This document shows, in pieces, positions 1-8,748 of a stretch of DNA of 64,000 nt. The stretch comes from Oscillatoria acuminata PCC 6304. GTDB lineage: Bacteria; Cyanobacteriota; Cyanobacteriia; Cyanobacteriales; Laspinemataceae. The number at the start of each line of letters is the position of its first letter. The first letter of the stretch is position 1. A model generated the notes under the pieces. It saw only the letters and a list, made by a program, of their open reading frames with translations, searched no databases and was not told where the DNA came from. The stretch spans positions 6,015,227 through 6,079,226 of the forward strand of contig NC_019693.1 in NCBI RefSeq assembly GCF_000317105.1, in the 5' to 3' direction. The position numbers and the translations under genes are program-made.

Positions 1-10
1 GCGGATTAAC

Positions 11-53
11 CCTGTCAATCCACCGGAAATTCAATTTCCGGTGGATTGACAGG
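11..53. repeat. Perfect 20-bp inverted repeat
   Basis: Arms at 11-30 and 34-53 are exact reverse complements around a 3-nt spacer. It lies just past the stop of the minus-strand gene at 87, so it could end that transcript, but no T-run follows on that strand. The outer CCTGTCAA bases resemble the ends of the elements at 8526 and 20841, so it may be a reduced relative of that family (inference). Confidence 0.75.
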
Positions 54-86
54 ACGACACTTGTTTGCTATATTTTTGAAATTTTT

Positions 87-317
87 TTAATCGTTGCCCC
101 AGTCTTCGCGTCCCATGAGATCCACAATGCGATCGCGTAGGAGGAAATCGTATTTTTCTAATTCAGATTCAACCACGGCCCATTCCCGGGCTGGGATGTA
201 TTGGCAGAGGGTATAGATCGGTTGTTGTCGGCCCACAAAGCCATTTTTGACCAAGGTTCGGGCTTCTTCTTTGATGAACTCGATGGAATATTGAACGGTA
301 GATGTAGATGGTGCCAT
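87..317 (-). CDS. DUF4327 family protein
   Basis: A 76-residue soluble protein matching my recollection of the cyanobacterial DUF4327 family: a conserved block with IKEEARTLV near residue 16, LCQYIP near 37, and a LLRDRI..LMGREDW tail. Its function is unknown. There is no signal peptide or membrane segment. The ATG start gives the usual family length (about 70-80 aa). It stands alone, with more than 600 bp of gene-free DNA upstream, so it is probably a single-gene transcript. Confidence 0.8.
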   Translation of the reverse strand: MAPSTSTVQYSIEFIKEEARTLVKNGFVGRQQPIYTLCQYIPAREWAVVESELEKYDFLLRDRIVDLMGREDWGND

Positions 318-946
318 CTTTAAAACCTCGCTAGATAGATTCTTTAATCAACGGTATATCTGTGCCCACCCCCCAGCTAGGTGAATAATTCATCATATCT
401 CGTTGAAGAAGGGAGACTACTGGGCGGTCTCTCAGGTATTTGTTACATTCTATACAGCAGCATTCTTATTGTCGCGCTAATTGACTCTTCCTTATGTTAA
501 TAAAATATGAAGAATTATGCACCCTCAGGTAGATAAATTTTTTCGATGTAGTTTCCTGGGCAGTTTCGGAATCCTTAATGATTGCATTATTTCAGTCTAA
601 AGTCGAGTATAGAGATGCCGAAATTTATACAGGCGGATAGTTATAGGGATATTTGTGGAAGCAACTTTATATAAACTTCAGCAGATTAGCTGCTCCTCTA
701 GCCGGTCCGGACCTGGAATCGAGTTTTCCAAGTCTATAAAAACCCACACCCTCAAGGGTGCGGGTTTTCAAAGGTCTATCAAAACCGGAGTCCGGATCAC
801 AAGGAGATAAACCGGATAGGGATCACCGCTTTCTGGGAATAAACTAGATGAGTTGCGATGAAAATCCGGTTTCCCTAGCACCTATAACTGTAGCAATAGC
901 AAGCACTACCAGATTTTTACTCCCGGTGCAGATTGAACCTGGAGCC
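318..946. other. Gene-free interval upstream of DUF4327
   Basis: About 630 bp separates the DUF4327 start from the 3' end of nagZ. It should hold the DUF4327 promoter. The only structure I can support is the terminator-like hairpin near 739-768. A short CAGCAG/CTGCTG stem lies near 680. I see no convincing ORF or RNA gene. Confidence 0.6.
731..768 (-). terminator. Terminator-like hairpin of a recurrent family
   Basis: On the minus strand an AAAACCCGCACCCT / AGGGTGTGGGTTTT stem (one mismatch) is followed by TTTTTATAGACT, a Rho-independent shape that would end nagZ transcription about 180 bp past its stop. The same CCCTTGAGGGTG core recurs at 8721, 35000 and 42170. Confidence 0.6.
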
Positions 947-2605
947 TTAGTAGAACGGATTGGGTTGGGTGGGGGTTGGGGTTAGTCCGAATAGCGTTTC
1001 CAGGGCGATCGCCTGGGCGGCCCCCATTTGACCATAAGAAAACACAAACGGAATGGATGGAGGCAGGAGGTGCTTAAATTCGTCCAAAACGTAGGGACTC
1101 CCGTAAATCACCACCGCCTGCAATTGTCCCGTCTCTAATAATAGAGTGAGCCATTCCCGGGCGAGGCGGGTCACCTGGGCGGGTCCTCCGAACGGATTAC
1201 CCCGGATAAAGACTTGCAGTAAAGTTTTGACCGTTGCCATTGCCTTCAAGTCTTGCCCTCGGCAGGGAGTAGAACAATCTACGCCTTGGAATTGATAGCC
1301 TTTAGACTTAGGCATGACGATCGCCGGGGCTTGTTTGTTCAGAAACGTACTATTAACCAGAGAGTCAGTCACCAATAAATTATTCCAATACTCCCCAGAT
1401 TCCGGTTGAGGGACGGCTAAAGGCAAAGACCCCCCAATTTGTTGAGACTCCCGCAAGATATTTTCGACACAGTTAATTGCGCCCGGAGTAGACAAATTAA
1501 TCAGTTGGGCGGTGGGGGAAGTGGGGGGATTGACCACCGTAGAAGGAGAGAAAAGTTTTTGTTTCGCCTTCCAAATGCGGGTTACGGATTGGCGAATGCG
1601 ATCGCGGGATATGCGACCAGATTTGATGGCATTACAGAGGGCCATAATCGCCTCGGCGGGGTCCACAGGCATTAATAAAATATCCGCCCCAGCTTCTAAG
1701 GCTAAAATTGGGGCTTCATTGGGACCATACCGTTTGGCGATTGCCCCCATCACCAAAGCATCAGTGACAATTAACCCCTCAAACCCGAACCGTTGGCGTA
1801 ACTGACCCGTTAAAATCTTTGAGGAAAGAGTCGCCGGATATTCGGGGTCCCAGGCTTCTATACAGAGGTGAGCGCTCATCACCGCATCCACCCCAGCAGT
1901 GATCGCCTGTTGAAACGGAGGAAGTTCCACCGACTCTAATCGTTCCGGGGAATGTCGTAACACCGGCAACTCGATATGAGAATCCACACTCGTATCCCCA
2001 TGTCCGGGAAAATGCTTGGCACAGGTGAGGACCGGATATTTCTGTGCACCGCGCATAAAGGCTAAAGCTAACTCACTGGCGGTTTGAGAATTTTCCCCAA
2101 AGGCACGGACATTAATCACCGGGTTTTCGGGATTGTTATTCACATCCACCACTGGGGCGAGGACCCAATTAATCCCGACGGCGAGGGCTTCCTGGGCGGT
2201 ATAGGCTCCCATTGCTGTGGCATAACCCTGAGCTTTTGAGGGTTCTGTTGCAGCAATCTTGGCGATCGCCATTGGCGGGGGAAACCAAGTTGCACCAGCA
2301 AATCGCTGTCCGACACCTTCCTCGATATCCGCAGCGATCAGTAGAGGATACTTCGCCCAGGATTGCAACTGTTGCGATCGCAACATCAAATCACCCGCAC
2401 TGCCTCCCACCAAAATCACGCCCCCCACACCCTGTTCCTGCAACAGCTTCTGCAACTGTGCCCCTGGGGGTTCCCAATCGGGATATTCGATTTGGTGGTC
2501 AAACAGATGTCCAGATGCTCTGACGACGAACAACTGCGCCACCTGTTCTTCTAACGATAAGGTTTCGAGATCCGGCAGTGCCGGGATTAGATCCGACATA
2601 TCCAC
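947..2605 (-). CDS. nagZ: Beta-N-acetylhexosaminidase, glycoside hydrolase family 3 (NagZ-like)
   Basis: Predicted GH3 enzyme that releases N-acetylglucosamine from muropeptides during peptidoglycan recycling. The N-terminal (beta/alpha)8 domain holds the NagZ-type signature KHFPGHGDTSVDSH (about residue 200) and a VMSAH motif. At 552 aa it is longer than E. coli NagZ (about 340 aa); the extra C-terminal part resembles the second alpha/beta domain of longer GH3 enzymes. The first codon is GTG at 2603-2605, with an ATG two codons later; GAGG overlapping the end of rbfA is better spaced for the GTG. It lies 4 nt downstream of rbfA and is probably co-transcribed. No signal peptide is evident, so cytosolic action is likely. 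Confidence 0.88.
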   Translation of the reverse strand: MDMSDLIPALPDLETLSLEEQVAQLFVVRASGHLFDHQIEYPDWEPPGAQLQKLLQEQGVGGVILVGGSAGDLMLRSQQLQSWAKYPLLIAADIEEGVGQRFAGATWFPPPMAIAKIAATEPSKAQGYATAMGAYTAQEALAVGINWVLAPVVDVNNNPENPVINVRAFGENSQTASELALAFMRGAQKYPVLTCAKHFPGHGDTSVDSHIELPVLRHSPERLESVELPPFQQAITAGVDAVMSAHLCIEAWDPEYPATLSSKILTGQLRQRFGFEGLIVTDALVMGAIAKRYGPNEAPILALEAGADILLMPVDPAEAIMALCNAIKSGRISRDRIRQSVTRIWKAKQKLFSPSTVVNPPTSPTAQLINLSTPGAINCVENILRESQQIGGSLPLAVPQPESGEYWNNLLVTDSLVNSTFLNKQAPAIVMPKSKGYQFQGVDCSTPCRGQDLKAMATVKTLLQVFIRGNPFGGPAQVTRLAREWLTLLLETGQLQAVVIYGSPYVLDEFKHLLPPSIPFVFSYGQMGAAQAIALETLFGLTPTPTQPNPFY

Positions 2606-2609
2606 AGAT

Positions 2610-3038
2610 TTAAGCCTCAGTTTCTGAAATTTCGCTCTCGTTTAGATCCATATCTTCCTCATCCGCGTCGGGATTGTGCTGTTTGCGTTCTTCACTGATC
2701 TGATTGAGCAGTGTCAGGATGCGCGTTCCGCGTTCAATGGATCGGTCTTCTAAAAATATCACCTCTGGAGTCCGCCGCAATCGCACTCGGTGCCCGAGTT
2801 CCCTGCGAATATATCCAGTTGCAGCCTGTAGTCCTTCCATTGTTTCCGCCCGCGCTTCGTCACTGCCATAGATACTGACGAAAATCTTGGCGTGTTGGAG
2901 GTCCCCAGAGACATTAACATCGGTAACACTCACCATTCCCGCACCCACGCGGTCATCCTTAATGTCACTGATTAACATTAAACTGACTTCGCGCTTAATT
3001 AAGGATGCGACACGCTCTACTCGACGATCGGTAGCCAT
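2610..3038 (-). CDS. rbfA: 30S ribosome-binding factor A
   Basis: RbfA is a late 30S maturation and cold-adaptation factor that binds near the 5' helix of 16S rRNA. The protein shows the family start [19 protein letters not shown], the central [20 protein letters not shown] strand region, and the [13 protein letters not shown] segment with the KH-type fold. The tail is acidic ([13 protein letters not shown]). A longer in-frame reading begins further upstream, but the ATG at 3038 gives the canonical N-terminus and 142 aa. It is followed 4 nt later by nagZ; DUF751 sits upstream on the same strand, a common cyanobacterial order. Confidence 0.93.
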   Translation of the reverse strand: MATDRRVERVASLIKREVSLMLISDIKDDRVGAGMVSVTDVNVSGDLQHAKIFVSIYGSDEARAETMEGLQAATGYIRRELGHRVRLRRTPEVIFLEDRSIERGTRILTLLNQISEERKQHNPDADEEDMDLNESEISETEA

Positions 3039-3263
3039 AATTTTGATTCCCTTGTTTGCATCGTACTCATCTGTTTGGGTGGCATTTGAATGCATCCACC
3101 TCTTTGTAGTGTAGGATTTTAATCTTTCCTACCGCTACAACAGCAAACCGCGCCTGTAGGAGGATCTGTTTCTAAAGAGGGAAATTTGGCACTGTCATTC
3201 ATACAGATCATTCACTTCAGGATATTAAGGGACCCAGGTGGGAGGGTTTTTGGTGCGAAAGGG

Positions 3264-3356
3264 TCTAGGACGGCGGTACAGTCCAGGTTAGAAACCGGGT
3301 TTTTCACAAAATTTCTGCCCTAATAATGACCCAATCTGGGTCAAAAACCCGGTTTG
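3264..3356. repeat. GAAACCGGGTTT inverted-repeat element
   Basis: Inverted arms GAAACCGGGTTTTT (3291-3304) and CAAAAACCCGGTTT (3342-3355) enclose an inner GACCCA/TGGGTC stem. The left flank (CTAGGAC-GCGGTAC then GGTTA) is shared with the copy at 27640, so the unit is longer than the arms. Further members lie at 12598 and 41072. This is a dispersed intergenic hairpin family. Confidence 0.75.
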
Positions 3357-3388
3357 AGATCCCAGGGATCTCAAACTGTCGCGATGCT

Positions 3389-3595
3389 CTAGGTCACGGC
3401 CAATCCCAACATCCCTCGTAAGGTCAACCCGACAAAAATTAGGGTAGTCACCACGAAAGTGACTAAGGCGATCGCAGTTACGGGTTTTTCCAAGAGTGGC
3501 TTAACCCAACCGAAGAGGGCAAAAAAGATGCCCAGAATGATCGTGACAAAGTAGCGCGGATAGCGAAGGACATTATCCCAAAAATCATCAAACAT
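3389..3595 (-). CDS. DUF751 (Ycf33-like) small membrane protein
   Basis: A 68-residue protein with two hydrophobic helices, about residues 15-30 and 40-63, opening MFDDFWDNVLRYPRYF. This matches DUF751, related to plastid Ycf33 and confined to phototrophs; function unknown. It probably sits in the thylakoid or plasma membrane. It lies upstream of rbfA on the same strand, a frequent arrangement in cyanobacteria, but a 350-bp gap with an inverted-repeat element separates them, so cotranscription is uncertain. Confidence 0.8.
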   Translation of the reverse strand: MFDDFWDNVLRYPRYFVTIILGIFFALFGWVKPLLEKPVTAIALVTFVVTTLIFVGLTLRGMLGLAVT

Positions 3596-3623
3596 AAAAA
3601 TTCAGATTCAACAACAGGAGCGG

Positions 3624-4640
3624 CTAAGTCTGTTTGCATTGTACCGCGTAGCATTGTTCCGCGAGTTGCACCAGTTGAGTAAACTTCCAAGTCCCTTGGT
3701 CATTCAGATTCGCCGCCAGTTCCCGGGGAATTGCATCCAGTCCCAGATAGGTCCCGGAAATTGCACCGGCCATCGCTGCGGTTGTATCCACGTCACCCCC
3801 TACAATAATCGCAGTGCAAATGGTTTCCCAGTAATCCTCGGGGGTTTTTAAGAAGGAATAGAGGCTCCAAAGGACACTTCCGATGACAAAGGGAGAAATT
3901 CCCGGCCAACGTTGCTCGTGATCCGGGGCAATACCGGCCCGAGAAATCAGTCGGACTGCTTCCTCAATGGGTAACTCGATCCAGTCGATTAAGTCCCTCA
4001 GATATCCGGCGAGGATGGGTTCAATTTGCCCGGTCCATTCGCTTAACTGGGATAGAAAGGAGGCAGGATTGACGGATTCCCCGCGCAGGACAAGGGCCAC
4101 AGCCCCGGCGATCGCCACGGACCCGGCACAGCATCGGGGGTCTTGATGGGTGCTGCGTCCTTGGTCTACAGCAGCCTGAATCAGTTGAGGCGGGTCATTG
4201 TAAAAGATTAACCCAATGGGTGCGGCACGCATGGCGCTGCCATTCCCTGCGGACGGAGGCGGTTCCCCGGCGGATTGCCAGGGAATCCCCTGGGCTAATC
4301 GTAAGGCTGCGGCTTCTGTAGACCGTCCTCGCCCGACGATCCGTTCTTCTGTGAAGATTGCTCCAATGCGGTGGGCATAGTCTTCGGGGTCGAATCGGTC
4401 ACAGGCGATATAACTTTGGAGGAGTTCTCGGGCGAGTTGGGAATCATCGGTGTATTGACCAAAGGGAAAGGGGAAGCGATCGCGGTCTCGAATTCGCTTG
4501 ACCTTGAGTTCGTAATTTACATAATTTTGACAAACTTCTTCGGCATAGCCTTCAACACGACAGCCAACAGCATCACCGAGGCACTGTCCAATTAAACAGC
4601 CTTTAAATTGTTCTAAACGGGATACCTTTGGCATGGTCAT
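3624..4640 (-). CDS. ADP-ribosylglycohydrolase family protein
   Basis: Predicted ADP-ribosyl hydrolase of the DraG/ARH superfamily. The family metal-binding motifs are visible: GDAVG near residue 22, YTDDSQ near 63, GNGSAMRAAPIG near 130, and GGDVDTTAAMAGAISG near 278, the latter supplying Asp ligands for two Mg ions. Length (338 aa) is typical. The substrate cannot be deduced: family members remove ADP-ribose from proteins or small molecules, and no nitrogenase or DraT gene is nearby. The minus-strand gene at 4675 lies 34 nt upstream and may share its transcript. Confidence 0.88.
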   Translation of the reverse strand: MTMPKVSRLEQFKGCLIGQCLGDAVGCRVEGYAEEVCQNYVNYELKVKRIRDRDRFPFPFGQYTDDSQLARELLQSYIACDRFDPEDYAHRIGAIFTEERIVGRGRSTEAAALRLAQGIPWQSAGEPPPSAGNGSAMRAAPIGLIFYNDPPQLIQAAVDQGRSTHQDPRCCAGSVAIAGAVALVLRGESVNPASFLSQLSEWTGQIEPILAGYLRDLIDWIELPIEEAVRLISRAGIAPDHEQRWPGISPFVIGSVLWSLYSFLKTPEDYWETICTAIIVGGDVDTTAAMAGAISGTYLGLDAIPRELAANLNDQGTWKFTQLVQLAEQCYAVQCKQT

Positions 4641-4674
4641 TTAGATTAGATAAATTTTCTATGAAAGTAGTTAA

Positions 4675-5034
4675 TTATATCATGTTTTGATGAAAATCAA
4701 TCATTAACATTTTTCCAGTGGCATCATAAAATAATGTGGCAAAACAGAGTTCTGGATAGACTCTGCCGCGTTTTTGTTTTTGAATTCCGCCCATTGCCAC
4801 CTGGACTCGATAACCTGTTCCTAAATTAATATCAAAATATTCATTAAAAAAGGCTTTTGTTACAATATCAATTTGAACCCCTTCTGGGATAGCGACACTT
4901 ATATCTTCATCTTCTAGTTGAACTTTTTTCTGGCCCGATGCCCGGTATTTTTGTAACATATTATTGACATCTTCAAAGATTTGAGGGTCGGGTAAAATGC
5001 GATCTATAGCTTGGATAACATCCTGAGAATCCAT
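4675..5034 (-). CDS. Conserved hypothetical protein
   Basis: A 119-residue soluble protein I cannot assign. It starts MDSQDVIQAIDRILPD, has a mixed alpha/beta appearance, and ends in a strand-rich half (YRVQVAMGG, ELCFATLFYDATGKML). No signal peptide, membrane helix or catalytic motif is evident. A purine-rich GGAGG lies just before the ATG. It is 34 nt upstream of the ADP-ribosylglycohydrolase on the same strand, suggesting a two-gene transcript, but no functional link can be shown. Confidence 0.6.
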   Translation of the reverse strand: MDSQDVIQAIDRILPDPQIFEDVNNMLQKYRASGQKKVQLEDEDISVAIPEGVQIDIVTKAFFNEYFDINLGTGYRVQVAMGGIQKQKRGRVYPELCFATLFYDATGKMLMIDFHQNMI

Positions 5035-5662
5035 CGGGGAAACCTCCTGAAAAATACATGATCATAATCAAGGACTCAGTTGAAGCAGCGATCGCGCTTT
5101 CGGGAGAAAGAATGGATCTATCTGACTGATTCAACCCGCTTACCCTGCAATTAGATTGCAGTGGGCGTATCTATTTTAGACCGAAAGGACTCGGGGTTTT
5201 GATACGAATTGAGACAATTCGAGGGAGAAGTCCTCTGAAGGCGTGGGTCACTCCCGGTTAAGGAATGGGGACTCCCCCTCCATTATGCCAAAATCGGTTT
5301 TAAACGGTCGTATCAATGATTACTCCTGGGTTTCCCCGAGGTGATCTCCCACAGAATTCCAGTCGCGATCGTGGTATGTTAGGGATTCATGAACTTTTGG
5401 AGTTGGGTTGGGATTGAAACCGACCCAAATTGCGACAGAATGGCCTAGGTAAGGGCGCTGGAGTGGTGCAGGAAAGGGGAGGAGGTGCGGTTGAGGGGAC
5501 TCGTTTCCTGGGGTGCGATCGCCCAAAGAAGGATCACCGCTATTTCCCTGATCTCGACTCCAGCAAAAGAATATCAAGGGCAATCCTTGAGTTCATCAAT
5601 TGAGTTCGGTTCACCCAAAAGGGATGTCGTTGCTACAAAATTAGTTACAGCTTTAGGTAGAG
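5035..5662. other. Gene-free interval before the Dam-type methylase
   Basis: About 630 bp between a minus-strand and a plus-strand gene, so it must carry two divergent promoters. Open frames on both strands here (around 5320-5583 and 5485-5772) are Pro/Arg-rich, overlap each other and look non-coding. No repeat or RNA motif was recognised. Confidence 0.55.
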
Positions 5663-6505
5663 ATGAACGATCCGACTACATTAACAGTTTTACCCCGCCC
5701 TTTTCTAAAATGGGCTGGGGGAAAAACCCAACTGCTTCAACAATATCAACCCCTATTTCCCCCTCAGTTTAAAAATTATTACGAGCCATTTTTAGGGGGT
5801 GGCGCGGTTTTTTTCTATTTATTTCAAGAGCATTCTGCTGGGTTTAAGGCAGTTTTATCCGATGTCAATGCAGAGTTGATTAATATGTATCGCTGCGTTA
5901 AAACTGACGTAGAGGCTTTAATCAAAGAATTAGAATCTCATCAACGTAAACATAATCCTGAGTATTATTATCAAATTAGAGCGCAGAAAAACCAGAAGCT
6001 GGTAAAAAAAGCTGCTCGAATTATTTATTTAAACAAAACTTGTTTTAATGGATTATATCGAGAAAATTCTAAAGGGGAATTTAATGTGCCGATTGGCCGA
6101 TATAAAAATCCGACCATTTGTAATGCAGAGTTACTGCGGGCGGATTCCCAGGTCTTGCAATCGGTAAAATTAGAAGTGCGGGATTTTGATAAAGTTCTGG
6201 AAGAGGCCAAAACAGACCAAGATTTTGTTTATTTTGACCCGCCTTATTATCCTCTGAGTAATACGAGTCAATTTACATCGTACAGTCGGTATAATTTTAA
6301 TGAACAGGACCAAATTCGGTTACGGGATGTGTTTGCTGAACTGGCCAAGCGAGAGGTAAAAGTGATGCTGTCTAATTCAGATTGTCCGTTTATTCGAGAA
6401 CTTTACCAGGAGTTCCCAATTCATGAAGTCTCAGCAGCGCGATCAATTAATTCCAAAGGAACTCATCGGGGGAAAATTTCTGAAGTGGTGGTGACGTCGT
6501 ATTAA
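5663..6505 (+). CDS. DNA adenine N6-methyltransferase, Dam/D12 class
   Basis: A solitary S-adenosylmethionine-dependent adenine methylase of the D12 family. The order of motifs is alpha type: PFLKWAGGKTQLL near residue 13 (SAM-binding motif X), YEPFLGGGAVFF near 40 (motif I), LSDVNAELI near 68, and the catalytic FDPPYYPLS near 190 (motif IV, DPPY). At 280 aa it is the usual Dam size. GATC is the likely target, as for other cyanobacterial Dam-type enzymes; GATC is also the core of HIP1 (GCGATCGC). No restriction gene is adjacent, so it is an orphan methylase. The start ATG follows AGGTAGAG. Confidence 0.9.
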   Translation: MNDPTTLTVLPRPFLKWAGGKTQLLQQYQPLFPPQFKNYYEPFLGGGAVFFYLFQEHSAGFKAVLSDVNAELINMYRCVKTDVEALIKELESHQRKHNPEYYYQIRAQKNQKLVKKAARIIYLNKTCFNGLYRENSKGEFNVPIGRYKNPTICNAELLRADSQVLQSVKLEVRDFDKVLEEAKTDQDFVYFDPPYYPLSNTSQFTSYSRYNFNEQDQIRLRDVFAELAKREVKVMLSNSDCPFIRELYQEFPIHEVSAARSINSKGTHRGKISEVVVTSY

Positions 6506-6550
6506 TGGGAAACGGAGAGAATTTTGTGATCAAGATTGGCGGGGATGAAG

Positions 6551-7444
6551 TTATAAAGGAATAGAGCCTCGGTCAAACGTTCGACTATTTTGGTCAATGC
6601 CGGTGATGTGAAGGCGATCGCGATAAATTTCAATCGCCGCAAAACTCAGTTGACTCGCCGATCGCGCCGTCCAACTGGAACGTCCCACCCGTCGGGTTTT
6701 CGCACCGGCACCACAAGTTAAGTAGGTGGTATTCCCGATCGCCTGGGTTCGTTCGTAATTATGATTATGTCCATTAATATAGAGTGCAACGCCATGTTGT
6801 AGGAACAATGGCATCAGTTTCCGACGGAGGAAGCGACTGCCTAAATGTAACCCCGAGGTATAGAGGGGATGATGTCCCATGACAATTTTACAGAGTGCAT
6901 CACTCTGTTGGAGTTGAGTCTCTAACCAAGGTAATTGACTCTGCCAATTGGCATTGCGGTTGGTATCCAGGACAAAAAACTCCACTTGATCCCGGCGTAA
7001 ACTATAGTAGCGCCCTTGCATATTAAAGCCCGGATATTGGACTTGATCATTGCCGTTATTGGTTTTAATATCATGATTGCCCAAACAGGCATAAAATTTA
7101 ACCTGGGCATCGAGGAGCGATCGGTAGGGTTGCTCAAAGACACGCTCTATTTTCTCAATTTCGCCATGATTGTAGATATTATCTCCAGCGAGCAAGACTA
7201 AATCGAAAGGATTATACTCATGGTAGCGGGCGATCGCCCGTCCGACTGCATATTGACCCTCATTACCCGCACCCGTATCTGCCACCGCGACAAAACGCAG
7301 CAGCAAGGTATCTGGGGATGGTGGTATCAAATCCAACGGAGTCTCTGACCTCTCTTTCGTTAGCCCCCTGAGAGATTTGCCTAGGATAGCAAAGGTTAAG
7401 GCACTAAGTCCAGCCAGTAAAAATTCTCGGCGTGTCTGGTTCAT
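6551..7444 (-). CDS. Tat-exported metallophosphoesterase (purple acid phosphatase-like)
   Basis: A calcineurin-like phosphoesterase, probably an extracytoplasmic acid phosphatase. The N-terminus has a twin-arginine signal, NQTRREFLLAG, before a hydrophobic stretch. Dinuclear metal-site motifs appear in order: VADTGAG (residue about 55), LAGDNIYNHG, GNHD, VMGHHPLYTSG and INGHNHNYER. The arrangement is like TRAP/purple acid phosphatases. The longest frame begins at TTG (7462); the ATG at 7444 places the Tat motif at the extreme N-terminus and is preferred (297 aa). It is convergent with the methylase, with only 45 nt between stops. Confidence 0.85.
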   Translation of the reverse strand: MNQTRREFLLAGLSALTFAILGKSLRGLTKERSETPLDLIPPSPDTLLLRFVAVADTGAGNEGQYAVGRAIARYHEYNPFDLVLLAGDNIYNHGEIEKIERVFEQPYRSLLDAQVKFYACLGNHDIKTNNGNDQVQYPGFNMQGRYYSLRRDQVEFFVLDTNRNANWQSQLPWLETQLQQSDALCKIVMGHHPLYTSGLHLGSRFLRRKLMPLFLQHGVALYINGHNHNYERTQAIGNTTYLTCGAGAKTRRVGRSSWTARSASQLSFAAIEIYRDRLHITGIDQNSRTFDRGSIPL

Positions 7445-7562
7445 TGGTTCGGGAATTTGCAAGAATTAGGGGACATTTCCAACAAAATGATAGATTAATC
7501 CCAGGATGGCCGCATCTTTATAAAAGTATTCCCTGTTGTCCTCGTCGATCGCCTAGAACAAG

Positions 7563-8468
7563 ATGTCCCAAGATCCGCCAACTCCATCAGAGTCAGACCC
7601 TCAAATCCCAACACCGGCAAACGCTTCTCCACCTGTGCCGCCTGCGCCGAAACCTCCGCCATCGGGATTCAAAGCGCTGGCGATCGCCACATTGCGCTCC
7701 ATTATTCAACTGTTAGAAGGCGTCGTTGAGGCCCTGGAAACGGAACCGATTCCCCCATCCCAGACTCCTACCCAAGTTAGGATAGAAGGGCTCGGGGTAG
7801 AACGTCAGCCGACCATTTTATCCCAGATTTTAGCGCCGATTCGCGCCCTGTTACCGACGGCACTCAATCAAACCTTGTCCGATTGGGGATTAACTGGGGC
7901 GATCGCCTTGATTGTCGTGGTGATTACTTGGACGACAACCAGCGTTCTCTTCCCCAAACCCGCAGAAGTGGCACAAGTTCCTTTTCCTACCTCATCGGAA
8001 GTCTCGGAAATGCCTCCAGCGGAATTCCCCCCCGTTTCCGAGGTTCCCACCACCGCACCGGAATTCCCCTCCGTCAAGAAAGAACCACCCCCAATCATCT
8101 CCCCGAAAGAGACAAACCGGCCTAAAAAAGCGCCTCCCGTGGTGGAAAAGCCACCTGCTCCTTTAACCCCGGAACAAACCCTCATTGCGGCGATTCAGAG
8201 CCAAGTTGCACAAGTCACTGAGGATGCAGATATTCCGATCGCCTCGATTCAAGCTAATTTTGGGGCCTCTCAATTGCTCGTGCGAATTAGCGATGAGTGG
8301 TACAACATCACCGCTGCTCGTCAAGATAAGTTAGCCTCGCAAATTTTCGAGCGTGGGAAAGAGTTGGATTTTAGAACAGTGGAAATTGCCGATTCTCAGG
8401 GTAATTTGTTGGCTCGCAGTCCCGTGGTTGGGTCTAGGATGATTATTGTCAAACGGCAGCAAGAATGA
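7563..8468 (+). CDS. Proline-rich single-pass membrane protein, unknown function
   Basis: 301 aa. It has a Pro/Ser-rich N-terminus (about residues 1-38), a short helical segment, one clear transmembrane helix (LTGAIALIVVVITW, about 110-124), a second Pro/Lys/Glu-rich linker (about 135-205), and a compact C-terminal domain (about 205-298). The layout suggests a membrane-anchored protein with an extended spacer holding a folded domain away from the membrane, probably periplasmic. I do not recognise the C-terminal domain. It is divergent from the phosphatase, and the 118-bp gap must hold both promoters. Confidence 0.7.
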   Translation: MSQDPPTPSESDPQIPTPANASPPVPPAPKPPPSGFKALAIATLRSIIQLLEGVVEALETEPIPPSQTPTQVRIEGLGVERQPTILSQILAPIRALLPTALNQTLSDWGLTGAIALIVVVITWTTTSVLFPKPAEVAQVPFPTSSEVSEMPPAEFPPVSEVPTTAPEFPSVKKEPPPIISPKETNRPKKAPPVVEKPPAPLTPEQTLIAAIQSQVAQVTEDADIPIASIQANFGASQLLVRISDEWYNITAARQDKLASQIFERGKELDFRTVEIADSQGNLLARSPVVGSRMIIVKRQQE

Positions 8469-8511
8469 AGGTTTTAATGGGTTAGCTAAAACTGAAGCAA
8501 GTCTAAGTCTA

Positions 8512-8726
8512 AGTCTATAAAAACCAGCCCTGTCAAGGTGATCAATTTAATGACGAAAAATCGTTATTTCTTGGACAGGCGATCACTCTCGCGCCCCTAC
8601 AAGAGGTAAATTTGATGACGAAAAATCATGGTTTCTTGTAGGGGCGTATTGCATACGCCCAAAAGAGGGCGTATGCAATACGCCCCTACAATCTACACAC
8701 CTTGACAGGGCTAGTCTATAAAAACC
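8512..8726. mobile_element. MITE-like element with 15-bp TIRs and 14-bp flanking direct repeats
   Basis: The element body is 8526-8712. Its ends are exact 15-bp inverted repeats, AGCCCTGTCAAGGTG at 8526-8540 and its complement at 8698-8712. Inside is a perfect 25-bp hairpin (8636-8660 / 8667-8691) and two partly duplicated GACGAAAAATC segments. The 14-mer AGTCTATAAAAACC directly abuts both ends (8512-8525 and 8713-8726), as expected of a target-site duplication. There is no transposase, so it is non-autonomous. A second copy lies at 20841. It inserted at the U-tract end of the nanE terminator. Confidence 0.85.
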
Positions 8727-8748
8727 CACCCCCTCAAGGGTGTGGGTT
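8719..8748 (-). terminator. Rho-independent terminator of nanE
   Basis: On the minus strand, directly after the nanE stop, GAAACCCACACCCT pairs with AGGGGGTGGGTTT (one mismatch) and is followed by TTTTTATAG. Same hairpin family as 731-768. Confidence 0.7.

Noticed and set aside
5320-5772. Overlapping frames on both strands before the Dam-type gene
   Set aside because: Mutually overlapping, Pro/Gly/Arg-rich, and one overlaps the real methylase start.
7868-8185. 105-codon antisense frame in the proline-rich protein gene
   Set aside because: Gly/Ser/Thr-rich antisense of a Pro-rich coding region; no independent start signal.
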